Positions 1-12,219 of a stretch of DNA of 64,000 nucleotides are shown piece after piece. The notes beneath the pieces are model-generated. The model had not been told where the DNA came from and ran no database searches. It saw nothing but the letters and a program-made list of their open reading frames with translations. The first letter of the stretch is position 1. Each line of letters opens with the position of its first letter. This DNA is from Gordius sp. MW1 (taxonomy: Eukaryota; Nematomorpha; Gordioida; Gordea; Gordiidae): assembly GCA_964036665.1 (NCBI GenBank), contig OZ038526.1, positions 7,378,001 through 7,442,000 of the forward strand. Reading direction: 5' to 3'. The position numbers and the translations under genes are program-made.

Positions 1-1783
1 CGTTTTACAATTGTTTATAGGTTTTATCAGACTAATCTTGACTTAAGTAACTTTAAATGACGAACGATTTATATATTTCAATATTTAATTAATTTATAAC
101 CATGTAAACATGTATACGTAATTTATAATTATTGTTAAATCTTTGTAAAAGTATGACAGAAGTAATTAAATATAATTATGTTGTTTATTTTTAGTTGTTG
201 TTTGCATGATGCGTTTTTTAATTAGCATTTAAATATATTTTTGCCTAAAATACCTTAATTATGGCCGATCATAATTGGTTTATATTGCATATAAAACTAC
301 ATATCTTAGCACTAGGTTTTTAAATTATTTAAAAAATAAAAGGTTTAGTATTTTAATACTTTATTAAGTATAAGGAATTAGGGTCCACATAAACTCAATC
401 ACCAACTTCATATATAGTTCAATGCTCTTCAACAATTAATGCTCCTGAATTTTATGCCTAGGCTAACATTTGGATTTAAAAAATCGAGAAGGCCACTCTG
501 AATTGGTCATTAAATATGCACACATATCAATTAATAAAGATATGGCTTATCCGTTTTCTGAATCATGCCACAGAATTATAATTTATTCACACCTAGCAGT
601 CTATGCACCTAGCAGACGCTTCAAAAATTAGTGAAAAGGCTTTAAATTCAATAAGAGGAAATGTATTAAGCGACAGTTGGTCTAGAACCAAATATGATAC
701 AAAAAAATAGTTTTAATGTAATTGAATAATGGACTCATACTTATTAAAAGCATCTTAGGTAAAATAAATGTTAAATATAAATAATACCAAAAAGTTATAA
801 AGCGTTTTGCATGTATTAAATAATGTTAAACTTATTTAGGAGCCCTTTAAATGAGTTCCTCAATTACGAAGCTGCTCAAAATTATATTTTGCTATTTTTT
901 CTTTGGAAAAAATAGTTCAACATATTTTCGGTATATATTTTAAATGGCAGGTCCTTATTTAGCACGATACATATTTAATAAATAACAGTAAAATTATGAC
1001 GCAAGTTTTAAAATTTAACTTTGGTCGTTCAGTTCAAGATGAATAAGAGCCACAGTCATTTAGTAACTATGAGGCCCTTTGTTCACTCATATAATCAATT
1101 TAAACACCATAAATTATAGGCTTAAACAAATAATTATTCAAACTCAAGGTATATATATTATATAACTGAAGGTTTTAAGGACAAATTTAAAATATTAAAA
1201 AAAGTTGGCTAAGTTATAAATGCTTAGTAGATATTGTAATAGTACTAATATTTAATATAGCTGTAATTATTATTAAACCAAATTCGTTATGTGTGTAGCC
1301 ACAATACGTTTTCAAATATAAATTCTGTTTATTTGTTCAGCTGCTATATTCGCCATTTGTAATATAGACCAAAAGTGACCTATAAAAACCCACCATACAA
1401 CCATTTTTAAAAATATTTGAATGTTAAATAATAGCAAATCATCAATAAAATTATTTTTAGACTTGCAAACTTTATCGACACCTCTAATATGACGAATATG
1501 ACAAATGTAATATAAGGATATACCCTAGATTAACATTTTAGTTGGCACACGCAATTGAAATATAAATGCAATTTTTAGCACACATATATTTATGGGCTCT
1601 AACACATCAGAAATTAAGATTTTTAAGAGGCAGACACATTTTAATAGTCTTTAATTAATATAATCTTTAAAAATGCTATATAGCTGCGACTATATTAAAG
1701 AAAAGATTTAATTACTATAAAAACATTAGCAAGAATGTTTTTAATTAGCTCAAGCTTAATTACCACAAATGTTTTATTGTCAC
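1..1783. other. AT-rich non-coding DNA
   Basis: The stretch is strongly AT-rich with frequent stops in all frames. I recognise no exon, transposon terminus or tandem array in it. Confidence 0.6.
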
Positions 1784-2012
1784 CCGGTCAAAGTAGCAAA
1801 AAAATAGCAGCCAAATTGGTCAGAACTGATCAAGATCATGATTGGTCAGGAGGGTTAGGGTTAGTGTTTTAGGTTGGCGTTTTAGATTAGGGTTAGGGTT
1901 ATTTTGTTTTGCACATCAAATTCCCTCCCCATTCGAGATTTAATTTAAATATATTGATAATCTAAAAAAATATTTTTCTGCTACTTTTTCATCATTCTGC
2001 TACTTTCACCCC
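1784..2012. mobile_element. Small inverted-repeat element with TTAGGG-like core
   Basis: Imperfect terminal inverted repeats are visible: GGTCAAAGTAGCA on the left and the reverse complement of GGTGAAAGTAGCA on the right, with a second AAAGTAGC/AAATAGCAG motif just inside each. The interior carries a run of TTAGGGTTAG-like motifs (about 1850-1910) followed by a GC-richer block ending near 1945. The same core lies inside two other elements of this window that have different ends (43689-43912 and 46416-46704). No clear target duplication was found, so the outer boundaries are approximate and the superfamily is unknown. Confidence 0.55.
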
Positions 2013-5000
2013 GATTTGTATTTAATATTAAGGAATGTTATAAGTTTACAGAGTTATATAGTATGTTATAATTTATTATTTCAACTTAAAGCCTATAATT
2101 CATTTAAGAAGATAGTTTTTTAATCAAGTTGGCCCTTTTATCAGGATTTCTAGACCGAAATTGTTTTAGATGTTTTTGATTATTTAAATATTGATGGTAT
2201 CCTTTAACAAAGCATCAGCCAGTAACCATAAATAAGAAATATTGAAAGATTAAAGGTTCAATAAAACGCAATATTACTTTATTTAATTTATTAAATAATA
2301 AAGTCTAATTAAAACATTTGTATGGATCTGGCCCTGGATTAATTAAGGGAGGGACTTGTGGAACCATAGATCAGAGAATAGGTAAATTAGAGATTGTTTA
2401 CCATTTTAACAATAATTTTTATAAATATGTAAGAATTGTATTTAAGGGGGTAGCGGCCCCTCATTTCCTCCCCTCGCTTACCTTCATGCCCACTTATTAA
2501 TTTTATTGAGAATATATTAAAATAAATTTTCGGGCTCATTAATTAATATAGGACGTACAGCATGCTTCTAAATTTTGGCGTACCAATTTATCTTCATATA
2601 AGTTTAGCAAAACTATTTACCCTATTAACATTCTAATTTAATATAGACAAGGTATTAATTATGTCCTTTTTAATACCATTTGTTTGTGTTAAAAAACCTA
2701 ATTCAATTGTTATATAGCTTCCAAATTATTTTATGACTAATTATACTTTCTTGAAATTTGATGGACGCCCTAAAACTCGAAACGGCCTATAGGTTTGCAT
2801 TTGATATATTTTAATCACTAGACGAGATTTAAGTTATTAGCAATCTGAAGAATAGTAGACCTTTAGGTTTGCTAGTAGTGTTTTCAATTATAAAATCAAC
2901 TAAATTAATTTTTAGTGGACTCCAAAATTTGGTTTACAAAGTTTGTCAAGTCATTTTTGAAAAAATACAATTGGCAAAACATATCTTTTTTGGTTACCAT
3001 TGGGCATATGTGGTTAACTAATAAATCAAGCTAAGAAAGGCAAGTTGATTCAATATGAGCAAATGTTTATAAAAATGACTTTTAAGAAATGTAGGCCAAG
3101 TTGTGTAAATAAAATAAAGGCAAGCTTATTTAGGACGAATAATGCAATCGGCATTTAGGGGTATCAATATGATTAAAATGCAAATATTGACTTAAATATG
3201 GAATCACAATCCACAAATATTCTGCACAGAATATAAATTTATATTTATTTTATCACAAGGACTATTTTTTAAAACAATCTTTATATATGTGGCAGCCATA
3301 CCCAAAATTATTAATATTATTTACCTGATGTCAATCAACTTTATTTAGATATAGAAATAAATCCTGATAATTTAATGTACTGAAAAGAGGGTTTATAATT
3401 AACTAATAATACGTTTTTTATTGCTAATAAGAATATCAAATATAACTTTCTCAAACGCCGTTTTTTCGTAAGTCTGCTTATCCGATCGGGCACCCCGTTT
3501 ATAATTTGTCGGGTGCATTTTTTTTCAAACGAGCCGGGCTGGGTACAGACTTTCCCTTCAGAAAACCAGTTAGCACTAGAGTTGTGTTGGAATTGGAACG
3601 CGTCATTTAGACCATCTCTTTACATGGACTAAACAGACTAGTAACCATCACCATTAAAAGGGTCCATCGTGAGATGCGCTTCCCTAATGTAAGGTTTTCT
3701 TACTATTTCCATCCCCATGGTCCTAAATCGTAGATAAAATTATGGGGCGAGCTGTGTTTTTATATAACAACCACATGTGCCATATTTTCTAGTTACATTA
3801 AACCACCATTTTGGTGAATCAAATAAGGCATGGGGGAGGTGGTCTTTTATAGCATTATCTTATTTATTTTCTCTTAACCTAAACTAGCAACACTGTGGAT
3901 AAATAAATGATTTTAGTTTTATATTTATATAATACCTATCCTATGCATACCCCGCTACGAGTTATTAGCATTATTATTACTAGCACATGGTTCGATTGTT
4001 AATTTTACAATGAGAGTTTCATAAATTTATTGAAATTTTGAGTTTAAAAAGAGACATTGGGGGATAAGATTAATTGTATTTTTTATTTATTTAGAAAATT
4101 ATAATAAATATTAATTTAAAATTTGAAGTATATGTTTAGCCAGGAAATATTAGTTAAAAAATATAAGACACCATTTTTAAAACAATAACAGGCAGAAACG
4201 GGCGGACACTTTAAAAAGATCCGAGAAATTAAAAATATAGAGCTTATTGGTTATTTTAAAGTGATATGTTTTCGTTTAATTGATAACACTTACAATTAAT
4301 TTATAGGAAATTAAACAAGAATAATTTGGTGTTAAAAATAGAAAAGAGTTTAAAAGTTAATTACCAAATCAGGATGCAAGTACAAGGAACAAATTGTCGT
4401 TTGCTAATTTAAAATATTGTTTATGTTTAAATAGCTGGAACAATCTATAAATAATCTAATTCGTTTCTACTGTTATATTTTCACTATGTAAATGATTTTT
4501 TCAAAAATGTTTGTTGTGCTTTTACTTGTTACAGATAAAAAATAGTTGAAAGATTATTATAGAAAATAGTTTCGAAATATGCTTAATTGTTATAATACGA
4601 GTAAAAGTTTAATGTCTTGTACCTTCTATAGTATTCACAAAGTCTTGTTTACACTTTAAAGGTACCTTAGAATATTACATTTGACTGCATGCACAGCACA
4701 CACCGTGTTGATGACAATAACAACTAGCTAACACCCCCTAAGCCTATTTCTGATGGTCCATCAGAGTCTCTACGAAAAATTAATAGTGGTCGGTTGGCTA
4801 CACATTCACATTGAATGTCATCACAGGAAAAGGAGACTAAGAATGTGGGTGTGGCTCTTTTGTCTAGCACTGTAGCAGATCGTAGGGCGCGCCCTTCACA
4901 ACACTAAATAACACTCTTTTTTATACAGTTTCAGCAACATAGTTATATATTTACTACATTGCTGATGTCATTATAATTTAAAAAATATCATTTAATATTT

Positions 5001-5279
5001 TTTACACATAAAGAATTGGGGCGTAAGGACTGAGTGTGTATTGTCTTTATCACTGAAATGGAAGCTGGCGACTTAAACCCGTTTTTGGCACTTTTTCCAT
5101 CGATTAAAAATATCCCACAACTTCAACAAGGCTGTAGGCACCCTCACGCGTCTTCCAAATTCTCATTATGAGAGTACACAAGAGATAAATTGAAAGAGCT
5201 AAGGCGTCTTCCTTAAAAGACGCGCATAATAGGCGCCCTTCATATATGAAAAGTCATTAAGGTTCACTAAACTTCCGCA
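2013..5279. other. AT-rich non-coding DNA
   Basis: No gene or repeat is recognised. A few patches are less AT-rich (about 3450-3700 and 4690-4910) but show no conserved protein similarity that I can identify in any frame. Confidence 0.5.
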
Positions 5280-5715
5280 AACAGATATGGATAAAGAAAC
5301 TAATTTGTTAAAGATAAGATTGAATGGAGCTCGATGCTGAAACGATACCTGCAAAATGACCGGTTGGTATAACATGGGTAGAAAAACAATGAAAGGTTCG
5401 AAAGCAAGGATGATTGATAAAGGCTACAAGCTTTACCTCAATGGCTTAGTAACGCATGAAAATGACATGGAAATTATATTAGCATCACATCTGTAAGATA
5501 CAGTCTTCATATCACCAAGAAAAAGTGGTTGACTCTTGATGTTGAAACTTTGCATAGAAGGTCATTTATGTGGTGTATGGTTATGCTTCTCAAAAAAAAT
5601 GCGCAGTTGAATAAATATATAATTTTGAGAAGAGTTAGCGAAACGCCTCATCTATGCCTAGAGCCAAGAGCACAATGGTAAATGGGTCGAAACGATGAAG
5701 GCGAAGAAATGTTTA
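5280..5715 (+). pseudogene. RTE-type LINE endonuclease fragment (decayed)
   Basis: Translated with several stops and frame changes, the segment gives pieces resembling the apurinic endonuclease domain of RTE LINEs: a TGWYNMGRKTMKGSKAR stretch, then GYKLYLNG (like the GYKL..G block), then a VYGYASQK-like stretch in the position of the family motif VSAYAPQ. The better preserved RTE copy at 26.0-29.0 kb shows corresponding blocks. It is a relic with no coding capacity. The downstream part of the LINE is not recognisable, so this is probably a truncated insertion. The assignment rests on short motifs and is tentative. Confidence 0.4.
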
Positions 5716-6418
5716 AAATAGCTATAAAATTTTTAAAAAAAAAATGATAATCATCTAATAACGTATAAAATCGGAGATCAATCTTCGCAGATTGAATACC
5801 TCTTAATATCAATTAAGAAACTACAAAGTATACAAAGTATAAGTGATTGCAAGGCTATATTAAGTAAAACTATTACAATCTAACACACACTTGTTGTGAT
5901 AGACTACGTCATCTTCAAGGCAAAACCACAATCCGAATAGACTAGATGGAAAAATCAAATGGTTTCGCCCATTCTTAAAATACGTTTAAATTTATTTAAA
6001 AAGTTGTAGATAGAAGATCATCAGAATGGCAACGATTTGTAAAATAACATTGTGTCTGTGTGAACGGCAGCGAAATGTATTTTAGGATTAAGAAAACCAG
6101 GTTTACATAAGTGTAATGGTTGGTTGCCACGCTCCCCCCCCCCCACCTCTTTATGTAAAATACCGCTTGCTAGCGCAGATGGTTCTAGCAAGCGAACATT
6201 AATAGTTGATTTTTCATAATATTCTGGATCACTCCCCATTAATCGCGTTTTGAATACACAGGTCTACAAAAAAAATCAAGTGGGAAACGGTCAACATATT
6301 CATATAGAGTTATTTGTTGTGAACACAAATATGTTTTTCGTTTTTTTTCTATACATCAGGTTTTGAAATGTTTAGATTCAAATTTGCAAAAATGACCGTT
6401 TTTGACTATGGGGCGAAA

Positions 6419-7280
6419 TAGAGAACTGCAAAGTCCTTTTTTTCAACCCGAAACTGACCCAACCCAAAATTATTAAAATTTTCAATCCAAGTCCGACCTA
6501 CCCGAAAGCATTTTAAATTTTTCAACCCGGAGCCCAACCCGACCCGAAAGTAGTTAAAAAAAATTTGACCCGGCCCGGCCCGAAAGCTCTTAAATTTTTT
6601 TACTGAATCCCTCCCGAACGCGTTTAAAATTTGGTATCCAAAGCGAGTGCATGAAAAATTGCGGTGTGCATGATGGGCGTAGCCAGGGGGTGGCAGGGAC
6701 GGGCGGCTGCCCCCTCTAACTCCAAAATGGAAAGTGTAAAATTTAATCTACAAATTAAAGTGCTTTACGAAACTGATTAATACCACAGATTTTGATTACT
6801 AAATTTATTTGAATGATTTATTATAGAGATGTTTAAATATGATACCATCTACAATATCGGGTCACATTGCAAATGAACCATTTAATAAATTTAAACTTAC
6901 TTTAATTTGTTTAATGAATATATTTTAAGTAGTTTACATTAATTCTGAAATACCACTTTACATTTAAATACAAAAAAAATATTATTTTGTTGATATATTT
7001 TACCTTTCACAAGTCAAATTTAAATTTGCGTCCAGATTAAAACAATCAGATTTAAAAATATAAGGAATTTAATTAACTGAATGAAGGGTCTTCCATATCG
7101 ATATTAAAATAATATTATAAATAATAGCATTGATTTAAAAGATATGTCTCGTGTATTTTGCATTGTAAGATTCATAACCTTTGACCCGACGCTTTAAATC
7201 CAACCCGACCCGAAAGCATATTAAAATTTTTAACCCTAACCCGACCCGACCCGTCGGGTTTCAAACCGTGCAGTTCTCTA
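6419..7280. mobile_element. Non-autonomous hAT element, CGGGTCGGG family (family D)
   Basis: The termini are TAGAGAACTGCA and its exact complement TGCAGTTCTCTA. Sub-terminal sequence is packed with degenerate CCCGACCCGAAAG motifs in inverted orientation. The interior around 6900-7190 aligns in reverse orientation with 44380-44640 of the transposase-bearing family member at 44309-45628. A truncated piece of another MITE (GGGCGTAGCCAGGGGG) sits near 6674-6730. Flanks GGGCGAAA and GGCGTAAA are consistent with a decayed 8-bp target duplication. The empty site is visible in the paralogous copy near 21970. Confidence 0.7.
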
Positions 7281-7554
7281 GGCGTAAAATTTTTTAATCT
7301 CTAAGTGGTAGAACCAACTTAGGGTAAAAATTTAAGAAAAGATTTTTTAATATCTTTATTACTTTTTAATATAAATCAAAAATTCAATTAGTCCTATGCA
7401 AAATCGCGCAACACTTTGGGCCTCCCTTCCTCTCTATATAATTGGCTTATATAACACTATGCCCTTAGTGCATGGATGTGTGGTGTGTGTAAGAGTAGTG
7501 GCGTAATACGAGCTATACGAGCTATTACTAATATTACTACTATTATTACTACTA

Positions 7555-8413
7555 GGGGAGACCGGGGACTAAATAGCCATAAAAAATTAAATTGCGTTTA
7601 AAAAATTAAAAATTATTTTTTCAATTTTTTTGTTGGAACGTAATTTTAAGGTCTATTTTTTCTATAGAAAAAAAATTCGGGTTAAAAAAATTAATGGTTT
7701 TCTCACAAATCAAATTTTAAAAAAACAAAAATCTTAAAAATTTAAAAAATGCCCGGGTCAAGTCATAGCCTCATTCGGGGGATAGATTATTCCTTACGTT
7801 TTCACTTCCTATTGGTGTATGCTAACTCAAATCAATAAAAAGATTATTTTATCATAAAAAAATAGAAAATGCAAATGTAATATGGTTATATTTTACATAA
7901 TACAAATGAAAAAGGGTCAAGATGACAATCTGATTTAGGTACCCATATAAGACAAATTCTGCAACGGAAAAATATTTAAATAGTCTATTAATATTCCAAA
8001 TTACCCTAAGATAAATTATTATTAAACGAAATTATTGTTTTTTAAATCTTGACATTTGTCTACGCAATGAAAAATGGCTAGCACTCGCCCCTCTCCGACT
8101 AGTCCCGACCCCTATTTTTTTAAACAGTTAACAATTTAGCATGTTATATTGCAAATAAAAATTTAATTAATAGACGGTTTTTATATAAAAAATATCCCTT
8201 TATGACAGAACTTAAATTATTCCAAAATATACAGCCAAAAAATATTAATGTCCAAAATACAAAATTTTGTCAAGGCTATACTAATAACCCCGAAAAATCG
8301 GGTTTCCTCTATAAAAAGAATACACACATAATTTTTATTATATATCATTATCATTTTAAAAAATAATTACGAAGATAATATTAACCCCGGGCTATGACTA
8401 GCCCCGGTCTCCC
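7555..8413. mobile_element. TIR element with GGGGAGACCGGGG ends
   Basis: The left end GGGGAGACCGGGGACTAA and the right end (reverse complement GGGAGACCGGGGCTA) form a terminal inverted repeat; TAGCC/CATAGCC motifs follow on each side. The element sits inside an ACT-trinucleotide tract, so the target duplication cannot be read reliably. There is no coding capacity. The superfamily is not assigned. Confidence 0.65.
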
Positions 8414-8446
8414 TACTATTATTACTACTACTATTACTACTACACC
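8414..8446. repeat. ACT/ATT trinucleotide microsatellite
   Basis: A run of TACTATTATTACTACTAC-type units continues the tract at 7520-7554 on the other side of the 7555-8413 insertion. The paralogous site near 19955-19970 has a GTA-run, its complement. Confidence 0.8.
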
Positions 8447-8817
8447 TCTCACCCTCCCCCCCCCCCTAATCTCCCCTTTCTAATCTTAAAATCAATCTCA
8501 TATTAACAAGTCAAGTAAAGGATTTTTTATCCCTTAAAATATTAACTTCGGTTTAACATTTGAAAAAAAAATGTAATTAATTTTTTATACTAATTCAGCA
8601 GCTATCAAGACTTTATATGTTTATTTTTTCAAAATGGTTTAAATTTATGTGATTTAACCAACTTAAACATTGAAAATGGTTTATTTGTACAAAACATTTT
8701 TCGCTTAAAATGACGTAATATAAAAATAAACAGAATGAAAAAGTGCATGGCACTTAATCAATGTGGTTTATTATGCTTAAAAAAATTTATTTTTGAGTTT
8801 GAACTAACACTCATAAT

Positions 8818-9555
8818 CAGTGGCGTAAATGAGGGGGGATGGGGCCCGGCAAAAATTTGAAATTTTTTTTGATTAATAACTAAATTAAATGGGTTAAAAT
8901 ATCATAGCTTAGCTTTAGTTACATCAAGGACTTTAAGACACTTATAAAAACCTAGAAACATAATATATACATTTAATTTTTTTTTAATTTAATTTTTGAC
9001 AAAATGCATTGTAAAATTTCCGAATATGATTGTGAAAATTGCTATGAAAAAAAAATTTGTTTAACATTTATTTCCCGTGAACCAGGCCACCCTGGGAAGT
9101 AGATAACTAAGCGATTATTATAATGTTCCTCATTCTATATAATATTAATACTTACTCTTATCATTGATCATATTTGTCTAAAATTTTCTGCTGGAACCCA
9201 TCACGGTTTGATAACTAAATGCCTGCCAAGGCCAGTCAAAACCCTTAAATTGCCCAATTCACTATTGCTGTCCGAACAGCCGGGCCCAAAATGACGATTT
9301 TATTTTCAAGAATTAATTTTGTCTTATTTTCAAAAACTTTTGATCTAATTCTAAAAATTTTAAATATAAAGTGACAAAAAAATATTTGAAAATCTCAATT
9401 TAAAACGGTAGCCTGCCCGACCCCTTAGCCGAGTGGGCCCTACAGCGAGCCCGACTTTTTGGTCGTTTAATTTTTATTTTTAATTACAAATAAAATCCAA
9501 AAAAAAATTTTGCCAGCTTTCCCCCCCCCTGGAGAAAATTCTGGCTACGCGCCTG
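8818..9555. mobile_element. hAT-like MITE, CAGGCGCGTAGCC family (family C)
   Basis: The left end is CAGTGGCGTAAATG followed by a G-run; the right end is a C-run followed by TCTGGCTACGCGCCTG. Other copies of this end type lie at 19444-19689 and 43372-43649; the last has a perfect 8-bp target duplication, which supports hAT. Here the immediate flanks (CTCATAAT left, TAAAGGTC right) do not match each other. The left flank instead matches the right flank of the 19444-19689 copy (CTCATAAC). Confidence 0.65.
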
Positions 9556-9565
9556 TAAAGGTCCA

Positions 9566-10260
9566 TCATGGTAGGTTAGTTCTTTAAACATTTTTTGTAA
9601 CAACACAAATTGTAGATGGAATAAAATGACCTATGTAAAGAATTTAGTGTGATGTTTTAATATAAAATAAATAAACTTACTAAATCAAAAGTATGTAACA
9701 ACACAAAAAACAAAATGTAGATGGAATAAAATGACCTATATAAAGAATTTAGTGTGATGTTTTAATTTAAAATAAATAAACTAAATAGAATCAAAAGTTT
9801 GTAACAACACGAAATACAAATGTAGATGGAATAAAATGACCTATGTAAAGAATTTAGTGTGATGTTTTAATTTAAAATAAAAAAACTTATAAGAATCAAA
9901 AGTTTGTAACAACACAAAATACAAATGTAGATGGAATAAAATGACCTATGTAAAGAATTTAGTGTGATGTTTTAATTAAAAATAAATAAACTCAAATGTT
10001 TGTAACAACACAAAATACAAATGTAGATGGAATGAATTGACCTGTGTAAAGAATTTAGTGTGATGTTTTAATTTAAAATAAATAAACTTAATAGAATCAA
10101 AAGTTTGTAACAACACAAAATACAAATGTAGATGGAATAAATTGACCTATGTAAAGAATTTAGTAAGATGTTTAATTTAAGGTAAATAAACTTACTAGAA
10201 TGAAAAGTAAGGCAAAATGTAGATGGAATCACTGATATTTATTCACCTATGTAAAGATTT
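9566..10260. repeat. Tandem array, ~105-bp unit, about seven copies
   Basis: The motif TAGATGGAATAAAATGACCT recurs near 9613, 9718, 9823, 9928, 10024, 10129 and (degenerate) 10220. Between copies, units share AAAGAATTTAGTGTGATGTTTT and GTAACAACACAAAATACAAA blocks. Spacing is 105 bp with two shorter units of about 91-96 bp. The last unit is the most diverged. No reading frame is conserved, so this is a small satellite array. Confidence 0.9.
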
Positions 10261-12214
10261 TAGATAATTTATATATATTACATATGGAGGTTGGAATGTA
10301 TGGAGAATGGAATAGTATCCAAATCCTATGTTGAGATTTATAATGGCCTTATTTACACACAAATATCACGCGTTTTTTTACGCTTTAAATTTGGCGTTAA
10401 AGCACTTTTAACCTATGGCTATCTGGCAAAAATCACGTGATCTTGTTTACTTATATGCTTGTAGCTAATTCGTGCGCTTTATTGCTATGTTGAATTTTAT
10501 TATTGTTAAATTATATAACCTTACACCGACCCTGGCTTTTTTGGTCTCTGATAGAAACATTTACATTTTAACGAGTTTATTTGGGTACTTATAATTTTTG
10601 TAATATTGTAATTATCATAATTTTATAAATATCATTTCGAAACTTTTTAAATTTAGTCTCTGATTTAATATGATATATCGGATATATCTTGTATAGCTCT
10701 TAATTTTAAAAGATAATTTTAATCGAGAAATTGCAAATTATACCCAGCCTTAGGCTAAAAAGTAAAATGTCAAGGTAGATATCACCAACTTTTAAATTAC
10801 ATTTTAGAATCTAATTTATTATTCAAGTTTTAAAACTACTATAACTATTTTGTTACCACCTAACCTATACAGGTCATTAGAATTTACATAATAAATGACC
10901 CACACATATAATTTATTTTCCCTTTTTTACAGTAATAACCTAGAAAAGGTTAGTTTATTTAAAAAACGTGGGGCGGAGTGTTATAAATATAAAATTAAAT
11001 CATTAGAACTTATACAGAGGCCTTCAAAGCCCCAGAAATGCCTGTAATTGTTTGCTGCTAAGTTAAAAGAGAGAAATTTCGGGAATACAAGGTTAACCTA
11101 TATTTATAAAGAAAAAAGAACTAAGGTCATCTTTTTGTTTCTATATTAATTTGTAGAATCATTTATTTAAATTATTTAGTAAAATAATATTTTGCAATTT
11201 TTAAATTTAAAAAAGGAAGTTTTAAATAAATTAGTAATACGCCTGGATTCCACTAATCAGATATGTGGTATTCGACTGCATATTCTCATAAAACAAAATG
11301 GAAATTGGAATCCTTGTATTTTCCCGGGGAATTTTTAATAAGGCGAAAGGCCGAAGAAATAGTCTGATGCTGCATGTTAATATATTATAATTTATTTGTC
11401 GAACATAAACAATCATATCATAATTAGTAATAAAATCGTATGCAAAAGTTGTCACTATATTACAATTTTGTTAGAGCTCCTTTTTTGTAGGAAAATTTAA
11501 TGTTTACATATTGTACCTTAATATCTTAATTTTGATGTCCTGAATTCGTTTTTGTGATTTTGAATTAACAATTCAAATGTAAAAAACATCTTTTCGCAAA
11601 TATTCCGTCGGGGCGAAATTTCACCATATTTGCATCACCTTTCACGATATTCAACTCTGCTTTTTGATTTAATATATTAATTCAATAGGTTAAATGGAAT
11701 TGCAGATATTTTTATTTATTTAAATTTAATCCAGTAAACCGGGGTCAAGCAGCTTTGCAGCCATATGAAATTGTTCATAGCAAAGTAATTTCCAATTGTT
11801 AATACATTTTTTAAATATATTAGAATTGCATAGGCCAAACTCTTGGCTAAACCATAATGGGCTTTAATATAAAACGCATTCGCGTCATCAGATAAAGCCC
11901 ATTACCACTTTCTATGGCTGCTATTTTGATAAACATAATATATCCAATATTGTGTCCCCAAAAATTTAATTTTGTCGTTTACTCTACTTCTTTGCAGCAA
12001 CACCATACTGCCTTGCAGGAAATATTTCAATTAGTTAAGTTAAATTAATATGGCTTAATCCTTATTTAAACCATAAATAGCATAGCAATTAATAATAACA
12101 AATGTGCAATTTTACCTTAATAACAAATATGGCAATTTATTTAATAACAAACAAATATGGCGGAATACTGATTAAAATGTGATTTTACCTGATTAAAGTG
12201 TGTGAATTAGTTAT
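10261..12214. other. AT-rich non-coding DNA
   Basis: No exon or repeat terminus is recognised; stops are frequent in all frames. Confidence 0.5.
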
Positions 12215-12219
12215 GGGAA

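Larger units (their letters stand above)
6272..8530 (+). repeat. Dispersed repeat, left copy, split by two DNA transposons
   Basis: Sequence on both sides of two nested elements (6419-7280 and 7555-8413) matches, in reverse complement, the right copy at about 19865-22130. Matching landmarks are AAACGGTCAACATAT near 6280, GGTAGAACCAACTTAGGGTAAAAATTT near 7308, GCCCTTAGTGCATGG near 7461, an ACT-trinucleotide run near 7520-7550 and 8414-8445, and an ATCAATCTCATA block near 8491. Both copies are non-coding. It may be an old long DNA transposon or one arm of a larger inverted structure. Confidence 0.65.

Noticed and set aside
1850..1910. TTAGGG-like motifs as a telomere or interstitial telomere
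   Set aside because: The motifs are few and irregular and lie inside a TIR element; the same core occurs in two other elements.
6125..6155. C-run as part of a family A or B MITE
   Set aside because: No GGGCGTAGCC end or family interior is found on either side.
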